NCBI GenBank assembly: GCA_039812645.1
Contig: JBDIAV010000005.1
Location: forward strand, 1-64,000
DNA: 64,000 bases
Direction: 5' to 3'
Source of the DNA: Ancrocorticia sp039812645
GTDB taxonomy: Bacteria; Actinomycetota; Actinomycetes; Actinomycetales; Actinomycetaceae
The notes below the pieces were generated by a model. The model was not told the DNA's origin, did not search any database, and worked only from the letters and a program-made list of their open reading frames with translations. Numbering within the stretch: the first letter of the stretch is position 1; the number at the start of each line of letters is the position of its first letter. Shown here piece after piece: positions 40,913 through 49,000 of the stretch. A program made the translations under genes and the position numbers.

Positions 40913-42124
40913 TCAGTACTCGCGCTTGAGGACGCGCAGACGAATATTTTGTTCCGAGGCCACGAGCAGATCGACGGCATCCTCGGGAAGTTCGCCTTGG
41001 ATATCGGTCACCATGTAGCCGATCTCGCCCTCGGTTGCGAGGATTTGGGCATTGATGTTGGCACCGGCGTTGGCGAAGATCTGATTGACGCGCGCCAGCG
41101 CTCCCGGTGTGTTCTCGTGAATCCAACCAATGCGGTACAGCGAGGAACGTGACGGGCTCGACTCGATGTTGGGGATGTTGACCGAGAGTTCAGTGTTGCC
41201 CTTGCGCCAGTAGTCCATCATCTTGCCAGAGACGAAGAAGCCAATGGACTCCTGCGCCTCGAGCGTTGAACCGCCGATGTGGGGTGTGAGGAACACATTC
41301 GGGAACTCGATGAGCGGTGAATCGAACGGGTCACCATTGGCATCCGGCTCGTCGGGAAACACGTCGATGCCAGCACCGGAGATCGTGCCGTCGGCGAGCT
41401 TCTCGCACAGCGCTTCAATGTCCACAATGTGCCCGCGCGACAGATTGATAAGAATGGAACCCTTCTTCATCTGCTCCATTTGAGCCCGGCCAAAGAACCC
41501 CTTGTTGGCGGCACGGCCATCGACATGCAGGGAGACGATATCCGAGGCGGCCAGCAGCTCGCCCAAGCTGCGAACACGCTTGGCATTGCCGATGGCAAGG
41601 CGTTCAGCGATGTCATAGAACAGCACGCGCATGCCCAGAGCCTCGGCCAGCACCGAGAGTTGGGTGCCGATGGAGCCATAACCCACAATGCCGAGAGTCT
41701 TGCCGCGCACCTCATGCGCACCGCTCGCGGATTTCTCCCATACTCGCCGATGCAGGGCGTCATTCTTCTCGGGGAGGTGACGCGTCAACGCAATGGCTTC
41801 GCCAATCGCGAGTTCCACCACGGAGCGAGTGTTAGCGTAGGGAGCATTAAACACGGCTACGCCGTTATCGTTGGCCGCCTGCAGGTCAATTTGGTTGGTG
41901 CCAATGCAGTAGGCGCCGATTGCCACAAGCTCCGGACATGCTTCGAGTACCTCACGCGTTACCGTGGTCTTTGAACGAATGCCGAGCATCTGGACACCTT
42001 GCAAGGCGTCGATGAGCTCCTGACCTTGCAGGGCGCCCTTCACACGGATGATCTCATGACCGGCCTTGGTGAAGACGTCGTCGGCGGAGGAATGAGGGTT
42101 CTCAAGAAGAAGAATACGAGCCAC
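40913..42124 (-). CDS. serA: D-3-phosphoglycerate dehydrogenase
   Basis: SerA starts serine synthesis by oxidising 3-phosphoglycerate with NAD. The 403-residue protein is of the short, E. coli-like type: NAD motif GIVGYGSIGTQ near residue 153, the RGHIVDIEAL segment with the catalytic arginine, GIDVFPDEP, the catalytic histidine in LTPHIGGSTLEAQ near 287, and a C-terminal ACT domain (NTPGALARVNQIFANAGANI) for feedback by serine. Many actinobacteria have the longer type with an extra domain; this is not that form. The GTG start follows CACAGT by 6 bases, a weak -10. Confidence 0.95.
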   Translation of the reverse strand: MARILLLENPHSSADDVFTKAGHEIIRVKGALQGQELIDALQGVQMLGIRSKTTVTREVLEACPELVAIGAYCIGTNQIDLQAANDNGVAVFNAPYANTRSVVELAIGEAIALTRHLPEKNDALHRRVWEKSASGAHEVRGKTLGIVGYGSIGTQLSVLAEALGMRVLFYDIAERLAIGNAKRVRSLGELLAASDIVSLHVDGRAANKGFFGRAQMEQMKKGSILINLSRGHIVDIEALCEKLADGTISGAGIDVFPDEPDANGDPFDSPLIEFPNVFLTPHIGGSTLEAQESIGFFVSGKMMDYWRKGNTELSVNIPNIESSPSRSSLYRIGWIHENTPGALARVNQIFANAGANINAQILATEGEIGYMVTDIQGELPEDAVDLLVASEQNIRLRVLKREY

Positions 42125-42250
42125 GGCTCAACTGTGCGCGATTACGAACGCACAAGCAAAACGCTCCCGTATTCTGGGACTTCGGTCCGCTGTATCCAGC
42201 CGTCTCGCCCGCAACGGGTAACTGCCAGCGATGTCCCATTCAACCCCGCC

Positions 42251-42295
42251 TAGAGATCCCGCCAATAGGTTATGGCCTACTGGCGCAACCTCTTA
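42251..42295. repeat. Dispersed palindromic repeat, copy C
   Basis: AGAGATCCCGCCAATAGG, a short loop, then CCTACTGGCGCAACCTCT forms an imperfect 18-bp stem and matches copy E closely. Its right end overlaps the stop codon of the HelD gene, so it probably also ends that transcript. Confidence 0.7.
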
Positions 42296-44608
42296 ATCAG
42301 CGGTGGCGCGGAATTCCGTCAAGCCGTCAGGCAGCTCGCCCGCGTGCACCACGTGGAGTTGGCGAGTGGGGCGGGTCATGGCCACGTACAAGCTTCCGGG
42401 GCCTTCAGCGAGAATATCTGCTGGTTCGAGCAATACGACGACGTCGTACTCCAACCCCTTGGACTGATACGCGCTGACGATATGGATACGCGAGGTCACA
42501 TCGTTGCCGGCCGAGTCGATCGACCATGGACGCAACCGCTCCGAGAACGCCAAGACGTTTCCGACATGCGCGTGAAGATCCTGCGGAACGACGACGGCGA
42601 GCGTCCCGGCGCCTTCTCCGTACTCCGAGTCGAGGAACTTGCACCAGCGCTCGACAGCGCCGATGAGGCCGTCGTCGCGCGTGGCGGGGGAGGCCTTCTG
42701 GATGGTGAGGCTGCCGAGGATGTCACGGGCGGCTCGCACACCGCGAACTGGGGTGCCGGCGGCGCGAAGAGTCTCCGCAGCCGTGTCCAGGATGGACGCG
42801 GGAGTTCGATAGGAAATTGTCAGCTCTTCCTCGCGGGTGTGCTCCGATAGTCGTCCGAGAATGTCCTTCCATCCACCGTGTGGCGATCCTGCGGGACGCT
42901 GGTCCAGATCGCCCACCACGGTAAACGAACGGGCTGGGCAGCGGCGAATGAGCAGCTCCCACTGCATGGGGGAAAGTTCCTGCGCCTCGTCAACGACGAT
43001 GTGGCCGTATGTCCACTCGCGATCCTCCGCGGCGCGTTCGGCGAGCGTGGCGTGGGGCCCGTTGTCCATGACGCGTTCGGTGAGCATCGAGGCGTTAACG
43101 ATTCCGCCGCCCAGATTCAGCGCCGACATGGTTTCAGAGACGTAGGAGGACAGCTCCGCCGCCCGAGCTGCCGCTGCGGCACGCTGGTGCTTCTCAAAAT
43201 CGTCGGAGAAAGGGCCAAGATACTCGGACAGTTCGTCAATGAGAGCGATGTCCGCGGCGGTGAGGCCGCTGCCTTTGGGCCGATATAGAGCATCGCGCTC
43301 AGCCTCGTTGAGTTCGGGCGCCACCTCCGCCAGTAAATGTGGTTGGGCGTAGAGGCGTTCAAGCAGCTGTGCTGGTGAGGACGGTAGCCAGTGCAGATTG
43401 ATCTCACGCCGAGCGTCAATGCTGGCAGCGACGTCACCGACGATCCACTCGTTATCGGGTAGTTCAAGTTCCTTGGCTTCGGCAACCTGGTGGGCGAGCT
43501 TATCCACCAGGTGGCGCGCGTAGGTATCGCGAGCGAGATTGTGGGTATGGCCGGTGCGTCGGGCCTTACGCTGGGCGAACTCGACGTCGCGTGGAGTGAG
43601 TGTCACTTTCTCGGAGTCGATGCGGAAGGTAACGCGCTTTCGCAGTGGGCGCTGCAAGACCTCGCGGACGGCCCTCCGGCAGATCTCGCGCCACACGAGG
43701 CGTCCCTTGATCTCAGCCACGGCCTGCGACTCGGTTGCGGTGGCACGAACACCGGGGACGAGGCCGCCGATAGTACTGGAGACCACGTTGGACTCGCCGA
43801 GCGACGGCAACACTTGATCGATGTAACGAAGGAACACGGGCGAGGGGCCCACGACCAGGACTCCCGAACGTGTCAGCCGTTCGCGCTGGCTATAAAAAAG
43901 GTAGGCGGCGCGGTGCAGCGCCACGGCGGTTTTGCCGGTGCCGGGGCCACCCTGCACGACGAGGACGCCTTGAGAATCGGCACGGATGATACGGTCCTGT
44001 TCGGCCTGGATTGTCGCGACGATGTCGCTCATCTTGCCGTCGCGTGCCTGACTCATAGCGGACATCAGCGCGCCCTCGCCCGTGAGGTTGAGATCGTTCG
44101 TTTGAGGCGCGCTAGAGTCTAGCAATTCGTCCTCGACTCCAGTCACTTCACGGAATCGAGTTTGGATATGACGACGGCGAACCACGTCACCAGGTTGCGC
44201 CGCCGTCGCTCGATAGAACGGCTCAGCCTGTGGGGCACGCCAATCCAGCAGAATGATGTCCTGCTGGTCGTCTTTGAGGCCGATGCGGCCAATATGGGTG
44301 GACTCACCATCGCTAAAATCGAGGCGACCAAGAACGAGCCGGTTTTCCACGTTGCGCAGGCGTAGCAGGCTGTCCTCGTAGTGGGTAGCAAAGGAGTCAC
44401 GTTCGCTGCGTGCCCCCGCGCTTTCGAGGCCGGTCTGAGCACGAACCTCACGCAGCCGCTGTTCGTAGCTCAGCCTCTGACGATCCAGTGCGGCATACGA
44501 TGCATCCACGTGCACTTGCTCCTGAGCAATAGCCCGTTGGCGCGGTGTTGCTTTAGCGTCAGACAACGAATGTCCTCCTCGAAGTGGTGCGCTCACACGC
44601 GCTGACAT
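42293..44608 (-). CDS. helD: HelD-type RNA polymerase-associated ATPase
   Basis: A 771-residue UvrD-like ATPase. HelD proteins bind RNA polymerase and pull it off DNA or recycle stalled complexes; some protect against rifampicin. It has a coiled N-terminal arm (about residues 30-75), Walker A GGPGTGKTAVALH near residue 213, the VVDEAQELSPMQWELL motif near 537, VVGDLDQRPAG, and the C-terminal motifs IHIVSAYQSKGLEYDVV and LYVAMTRPTRQLHV. These fit HelD better than UvrD or Rep. The ATG at 44608 has no clear Shine-Dalgarno. It is divergent from the PAC2 gene across 330 bp. Confidence 0.9.
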   Translation of the reverse strand: MSARVSAPLRGGHSLSDAKATPRQRAIAQEQVHVDASYAALDRQRLSYEQRLREVRAQTGLESAGARSERDSFATHYEDSLLRLRNVENRLVLGRLDFSDGESTHIGRIGLKDDQQDIILLDWRAPQAEPFYRATAAQPGDVVRRRHIQTRFREVTGVEDELLDSSAPQTNDLNLTGEGALMSAMSQARDGKMSDIVATIQAEQDRIIRADSQGVLVVQGGPGTGKTAVALHRAAYLFYSQRERLTRSGVLVVGPSPVFLRYIDQVLPSLGESNVVSSTIGGLVPGVRATATESQAVAEIKGRLVWREICRRAVREVLQRPLRKRVTFRIDSEKVTLTPRDVEFAQRKARRTGHTHNLARDTYARHLVDKLAHQVAEAKELELPDNEWIVGDVAASIDARREINLHWLPSSPAQLLERLYAQPHLLAEVAPELNEAERDALYRPKGSGLTAADIALIDELSEYLGPFSDDFEKHQRAAAAARAAELSSYVSETMSALNLGGGIVNASMLTERVMDNGPHATLAERAAEDREWTYGHIVVDEAQELSPMQWELLIRRCPARSFTVVGDLDQRPAGSPHGGWKDILGRLSEHTREEELTISYRTPASILDTAAETLRAAGTPVRGVRAARDILGSLTIQKASPATRDDGLIGAVERWCKFLDSEYGEGAGTLAVVVPQDLHAHVGNVLAFSERLRPWSIDSAGNDVTSRIHIVSAYQSKGLEYDVVVLLEPADILAEGPGSLYVAMTRPTRQLHVVHAGELPDGLTEFRATAD

Positions 44609-44938
44609 GATGGTCTCGCACGAGTAACCGCAAAAGATGACTGTCTATTATCGTCCGCCCATCGTTGTTTGCACAATCGCGCTCATCACACGGACTGTGC
44701 TTGTGTCAGCACCGGTTTGTCGGCGTTGGTGCGTTCTTACTGCCATGCGCTGCCTTCTGGCTCCGATGCGTTGCGCTCTCGGCTGTAACGAGATGTTCCT
44801 CCTGTGCAGAAATGGAGGAAGAGGACTAGCATCTGCTCTTTAGCAAGAGGTTGGGACCTATTGGCGTGATCTCTGGGTTGAGTGTGACAGGATTGAAGCA
44901 GGACAACAGGCGCTGAGCAGGCGAGAAAGAGGCCGGAC
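44609..44938. other. Divergent intergenic region helD / PAC2
   Basis: The 330-bp gap must hold promoters for both genes, but I see no convincing -10/-35 pair. It contains copy D of the dispersed palindromic repeat (44846-44874). No ORF with support. Confidence 0.4.
44846..44874. repeat. Dispersed palindromic repeat, shortened copy D
   Basis: AGAGGTTGGGACCTATTGGCGTGATCTCT in two parts: left outer arm AGAGGTT and right arm CCTATTGGCGTGATCTCT. The left inner arm is missing compared with copy E. Confidence 0.6.
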
Positions 44939-46417
44939 ATGGGTAACTTCATCTCATTTCCCGAGGAGGCTCCGCACCAGCAGGTCGACAAGCTCGTTCT
45001 CAATCTCGTGGATCCAGCAACCGATGCGGGATCCATTGCGCGGTTGATTTCCGGCTCTCTTGGCACGTTGGACAGTGAACCGGCAGCCCACTTTAACGTT
45101 GACCCACTCATTGACTACCGCGCCCAGCGGCCCTGGCTGAACTACCAGAATGGCCGACTGGCGGGGATTTGGCGTGAGGGTATGGCTCTCTCTTTGGTCA
45201 AAGATGTGGAAGGCAGTGAATTCCTTCGACTGCATGGCACCGAGCCGGACTTTCACTGGGATGCGCTTCTCGCGGATATGATCGACGTGGTGGAACGTTT
45301 TGGCGTGCGGTCGATCTATTCGTTTACCGCCATTGGTACCCCCACACCGCATACGCGGCCAGCAGACATGATCGTGAGAACCTCCGAGAGCGGAGTGGAT
45401 CACCCAGTGCTTGAGGCGGACTTCTGGTTCCAGTCCTCCTTCGCCGACTACCTTGAGTATCACGCCTCCCGGCTTGATATCTCGACGACCAACGTGGCCG
45501 TTCGTGTGCCCGTCTACCTCACGGGGCAGCATTATTCCGCCGGTGCCGTAGGCGCTCTCAGCATGGTGGGTAGACTTTCGGGCCTCCGCTTCCCGTTGGG
45601 TGACCTTCAGCATGATGTCATCCGGCAAAATGAGCAGCTCGCGGCCATTACTGCCGAGAACGAGGAACTCGCGCGTATCCTCTCTGCCTTCGAACGAGAC
45701 TACGATGAAAAGGGCGTCACCCCCGGATTTGTCACAGCACCGGAAGATGATTTTTCCGTACCTTCTGTTGATGAAATCGGACGTGCAGCAGAGCAATTCC
45801 TGGCCCAGGTAGACATGGCAAACGAGCGCTCCCACGTGGACAATCAGTTCGACCCGCAAGGGCTGATCCGCCGCATTGACGAGATTCGGCGGTCGCGACT
45901 GTGGCGCGAACGAGGCAACGGCAACTCCGAATTCGATTTAGGCGACGGTTCGCCAGCCAATGGGAACGAGCCGTGGGGAAGTACCGGGAGTTCGCCTGTC
46001 AGCCCGGCTGTAGCCAGCCCAGACGTAGCGCCTACCTCGGACGACGACGGCGTACCAGCCCCGGTTGATCAGGGGTCGGAGAACGAGCAAGACGTCGCTC
46101 GCGAACCGGAATCTAGTGCTGAGGCACAGCAGGGTAACGAGCAATCTGACAACGGGTGGGAGCCTGCCGGTGAATCGGCTGCCGAGCAGTCACAGCAAGG
46201 GCAAGAGACTGAGCCGGTAGCGGAGGTGACCGGGATACAGCCGGAACAGAGCTCCGTCGTCGACCATGAGGTGTCATCCGAGGGAGAAGAGCCCACGGAC
46301 TCCGAGAATGAACAAGCCCCAGGCGATGCGGATCGGGAGGAACAGGATCCGGACGGGCCAACCTCGCGCAAGAGACGGTGGGGTCGGCACTCGTGGTGGC
46401 CCTCGCTCGATGATTAA
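44939..46417 (+). CDS. PAC2-family protein with long acidic tail
   Basis: A 492-residue protein. Residues 1 to about 290 form a PAC2 domain, named after a proteasome assembly chaperone and common in actinobacteria without a clear function (segments WLNYQNGRLAGIWREGMALS, IYSFTAIGTPTPHTRP and YLTGQHYSAGAVGALSMVG). From about residue 325 the protein is a low-complexity Glu/Ser/Gln/Pro tail ending in a basic patch (SRKRRWGRHSWW). The ATG at 44939 has AAAGAGG upstream. No proteasome gene is in the window. It ends at repeat copy E. Confidence 0.85.
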   Translation: MGNFISFPEEAPHQQVDKLVLNLVDPATDAGSIARLISGSLGTLDSEPAAHFNVDPLIDYRAQRPWLNYQNGRLAGIWREGMALSLVKDVEGSEFLRLHGTEPDFHWDALLADMIDVVERFGVRSIYSFTAIGTPTPHTRPADMIVRTSESGVDHPVLEADFWFQSSFADYLEYHASRLDISTTNVAVRVPVYLTGQHYSAGAVGALSMVGRLSGLRFPLGDLQHDVIRQNEQLAAITAENEELARILSAFERDYDEKGVTPGFVTAPEDDFSVPSVDEIGRAAEQFLAQVDMANERSHVDNQFDPQGLIRRIDEIRRSRLWRERGNGNSEFDLGDGSPANGNEPWGSTGSSPVSPAVASPDVAPTSDDDGVPAPVDQGSENEQDVAREPESSAEAQQGNEQSDNGWEPAGESAAEQSQQGQETEPVAEVTGIQPEQSSVVDHEVSSEGEEPTDSENEQAPGDADREEQDPDGPTSRKRRWGRHSWWPSLDD

Positions 46418-46473
46418 GAGGCTCCGCCAATAGGTTCCGCCAATAGGCCATGACCTATTGGCGGAACCTCTAA
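46417..46473. repeat. Dispersed palindromic repeat, best copy E
   Basis: A perfect 16-bp stem: AGGTTCCGCCAATAGG (46432-46447) and CCTATTGGCGGAACCT (46454-46469) with the loop CCATGA. A second left arm, GAGGCTCCGCCAATAGG, precedes it (46418-46434), so part of the unit is duplicated. It begins at the PAC2 stop codon and can act as its terminator. Confidence 0.85.
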
Positions 46474-46506
46474 GTGCGGACGCCCCTGACAAGAAAGAAG
46501 TAAGAC

Positions 46507-47883
46507 GTGGCAGAGCAGGTCAGCACACGCCCTCACCATTCTGCGCTCGCGGTGTGGATAGCAGCGGAGCTCGTCTACGTGGTTGCTGTGGCTGGTCGCT
46601 CCAGTTTTGGAGTGGCCGGTCTGGATGCCATGGATCGTTTTTCGATTCCCGCCGCGACGCTTTCTCTTTTTGTTGTGGTACAGCTTGCGGTCTACTCACT
46701 CGCTCAAATCCCGGTCGGGATGCTCCTCGACAAGGTCGGTGTGCGCCGCGTGATTGTCGCGGGCAGCATCCTCATGGGCTGCGGACAAATCGCTCTTGCG
46801 CTCGCGGATAACCTGACACTGGCTCTTGGCGCGAGAGTGCTGATCGGCTTGGGAGATGCGACGGCTTTTGCCTCCGTCGTGCGGCTTGTTCCAGTATGGT
46901 TTGCGCCGCACGCTGTGCCGATGATGACGCAGCTGACGGGCGTCATTGGGCAGTTTGGCCAGGTCGTTTCGTCGTTTCCGTTTGCGTGGGCACTTCACGA
47001 GTACGGCTGGCAACCCGCGTTCATCACTCTTGGTATTGCGGGGGTGATCGTGGCTATCGTGGCGGGAATCGGTGTGCGCAATCGCCCAGAGCGGCGGCAC
47101 GACGGGAAAGGGGCTACTGAGGCTGGCTCTGACCATGCCGTGGACTCAGCGCCGAATGCTACGGATGAACTACGCACCGCCCCTTCCACACCTAGCTTCA
47201 CCTCAACTTTTAAGGAACCTGGAGCGTGGCTTGGGTTCTGGACGCACTATGTTGGGGGATTTCCTCCGATGGTTTTTATGCTGCTGTGGGGAGTACCGTT
47301 CCTGCAGGTGGCCAATGGGATGAGCCCGGCGGCGGCCGCAGCTATCCTCGTCATTCAGCCAGCGGCGGGAATTGTTGCCGGGCCGCTCATCGGTAGGCTC
47401 ACCGCCGCGCATCCGCTGCGCAGAACGTGGTTGGTTTATGGTTCTGTGGCACTGACGATTGCCGCCTGGCTGCCACTCCTGCTACGGAACGATCCGGCCC
47501 CTACCTGGATGATTGTGGCGCTGCTTTGCATTCTTGCGCTATCCGGCGCATCCTCTGCCATCGCCTTCGATTTCATCCGTACGTTTGTTCATCCCGCCCG
47601 TGTGGGAACTGCCAACGGTTTAGCCAATATGGGTGGGTTTTCGGCCACATTCCTCACCGCGTGGCTCATTGGCTTGGCGCTGGACTTCCTCGCCTCGGAC
47701 GGTGTGTACACCGCACTGGACTACAGGGAAGCCATGGCCGTTCAAGGTGTGGTCATGGTTGTCGGACTCATTGGTTTTGCCGTCTCCAAGCGATATACGC
47801 GTCGAAAGATGGCCGAGCAGGGAACCATTGTTCCTTCACTCCATGACGTGGTGGAACGCTACCGCCGCCCAGAACGCGACTGA
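46507..47883 (+). CDS. MFS transporter
   Basis: A 458-residue membrane protein with about twelve helices in two halves of six, joined by a hydrophilic loop near residues 200-235. The first cytoplasmic loop has the MFS signature GMLLDKVGVRRVIVAG near residue 75. The cargo is not predictable; the overall shape is that of nitrate/sugar-phosphate-like or drug permeases. The GTG at 46507 has a purine-rich AAGAAAG upstream. The stop codon lies in a 21-bp tandem duplication. It converges with the spermidine-synthase-like gene. Confidence 0.85.
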   Translation: MAEQVSTRPHHSALAVWIAAELVYVVAVAGRSSFGVAGLDAMDRFSIPAATLSLFVVVQLAVYSLAQIPVGMLLDKVGVRRVIVAGSILMGCGQIALALADNLTLALGARVLIGLGDATAFASVVRLVPVWFAPHAVPMMTQLTGVIGQFGQVVSSFPFAWALHEYGWQPAFITLGIAGVIVAIVAGIGVRNRPERRHDGKGATEAGSDHAVDSAPNATDELRTAPSTPSFTSTFKEPGAWLGFWTHYVGGFPPMVFMLLWGVPFLQVANGMSPAAAAAILVIQPAAGIVAGPLIGRLTAAHPLRRTWLVYGSVALTIAAWLPLLLRNDPAPTWMIVALLCILALSGASSAIAFDFIRTFVHPARVGTANGLANMGGFSATFLTAWLIGLALDFLASDGVYTALDYREAMAVQGVVMVVGLIGFAVSKRYTRRKMAEQGTIVPSLHDVVERYRRPERD

Positions 47884-47918
47884 CCCAACCGCAAAAGCGA
47901 CTGACCCAACCGTAAAAG
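47877..47918. repeat. 21-bp tandem duplication across the MFS stop codon
   Basis: CGACTGACCCAACCGCAAAAG (47877-47897, shown by position: begins CGACTGACCC) is followed at once by a copy (47898-47918) with one difference, C to T at base 16. The unit contains the TGA stop, so the duplication gives a second in-frame stop 21 bases later. Confidence 0.85.
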
Positions 47919-47929
47919 TGGACAAGCAA

Positions 47930-47950
47930 CTAGTAGGCGGAACCTATTAG
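47930..47950. repeat. Dispersed palindromic repeat, degenerate copy F
   Basis: CTAGTAGGCGGAACCTATTAG keeps parts of the family core (GGCGGAACCTATT) as a small imperfect hairpin. It overlaps the stop codon of the spermidine-synthase-like gene. Confidence 0.4.
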
Positions 47951-48822
47951 TGCGTATTGGCTGAGGACCACAGCTGCCCCGGATGTAACTGATCGTCGGT
48001 AAAGACTCGTGCTCCGGATGCGCGCCGACGCAGGCCGACGTCGTCAATGACACGTGCAGGGAACGAGAGCCTGCGAACTCGCCGCTCGATTTCAAACACC
48101 GGAAACTCCTGATCGGAGGCGGCGAGAACGATGTTGCCGAAGCGACGCCCCTTAAGAATGGAGGGGTCAACGATGGCGATCATATGCCTGAAATGCTGTG
48201 CGAGCGTGGCGATCTCCTCACCGAGTCGGCTGAGCCCGGTGGAAGCGATGGAGTTGAGGAGATAGATACCGCCAGGGGCGAGAACTTCGTGGGCACGCGC
48301 GGCGCTTTCGCTGGTGCGCAGTTGTGCGGGGACCTCACGATTGCGGAAGGCGTCCCGAATGATGACGTCCCACTGGGCATGAGTGGTGTCAAGTGCGTGG
48401 CGGGCCTCGTCGGAACGGATACGCAAACGCGGTGCCGGGGGCAGATCGAACCACTCGCGTACGTACCGGGCGAGAGTCCCGTCGAGTTCGACGGCGAGCT
48501 GTTTCGAACCGGAATGGCCGGCGTCAAGTGCGCGGGCCAGAGCGCAGCCAGCGGCACCCAGATGAAGAGCACGCAGTGGCACTGTGTCACCAAGCGTTGC
48601 GCCAATAATAAGTTCGATGTGCTGCATGTACTCGAACTCCAGGTAGCGCGGATCCTCCAAATCCAGGGCAGATGACTCGGCACCATCAAGGTAGAGCGTG
48701 ATGAGACTGGGCTGGTAGGGGTTCTGGCCGATCTCAGCGAGAGCGAAGTCCGTTTGGACGGGTTCCTCAGGCAGACGATCGAAGGCTGACAGTGACTTGC
48801 TGGATTTGTTCGAGCGGGACAC
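47947..48822 (-). CDS. Spermidine-synthase-like methyltransferase-fold protein
   Basis: A 291-residue protein with a Rossmann fold like aminopropyltransferases: YLEFEYMQHIEL, then the nucleoside-binding motif LHLGAAGCALARAL near residue 87, LAVELDGTLARYVREWF, and WDVIIRDAFRNREVPAQL with the acidic residue of the active site. Such proteins in actinobacteria are often annotated as spermidine synthase but lack proof of polyamine activity. I start at GTG 48822, 6 bases after TATGGT; the long frame to 49275 runs into the dinB coding region. It is divergent from dinB. Confidence 0.83.
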   Translation of the reverse strand: MSRSNKSSKSLSAFDRLPEEPVQTDFALAEIGQNPYQPSLITLYLDGAESSALDLEDPRYLEFEYMQHIELIIGATLGDTVPLRALHLGAAGCALARALDAGHSGSKQLAVELDGTLARYVREWFDLPPAPRLRIRSDEARHALDTTHAQWDVIIRDAFRNREVPAQLRTSESAARAHEVLAPGGIYLLNSIASTGLSRLGEEIATLAQHFRHMIAIVDPSILKGRRFGNIVLAASDQEFPVFEIERRVRRLSFPARVIDDVGLRRRASGARVFTDDQLHPGQLWSSANTH

Positions 48823-48828
48823 GCTCCA

Positions 48829-48834
48829 ACCATA
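48829..48834 (-). promoter_or_regulatory. -10 box TATGGT, leaderless start
   Basis: On the minus strand TATGGT is followed by 6 bases and the GTG of the spermidine-synthase-like gene. The box decides the start, because the open frame goes much further. Confidence 0.5.
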
Positions 48835-49000
48835 TCGTGACTGTTCCACCAAGGCGTAGATGGATTCACTCTGGGATGGGTGTGGGAGCTGTTGGTGAGA
48901 AGGGCGGGGGATGAGGGATGAAAACAGCGTCGAGAAACGAAGATGAAACCTGTCGGAGCTGGCGAGTAGGCTGAGGAATGAACAGGGGTGAGGAGGGAAC

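Noticed and set aside
48830..49000. LexA box before dinB
   Set aside because: I looked for GAACNNNNGTTC and near forms and found none; dinB control by SOS is not supported.
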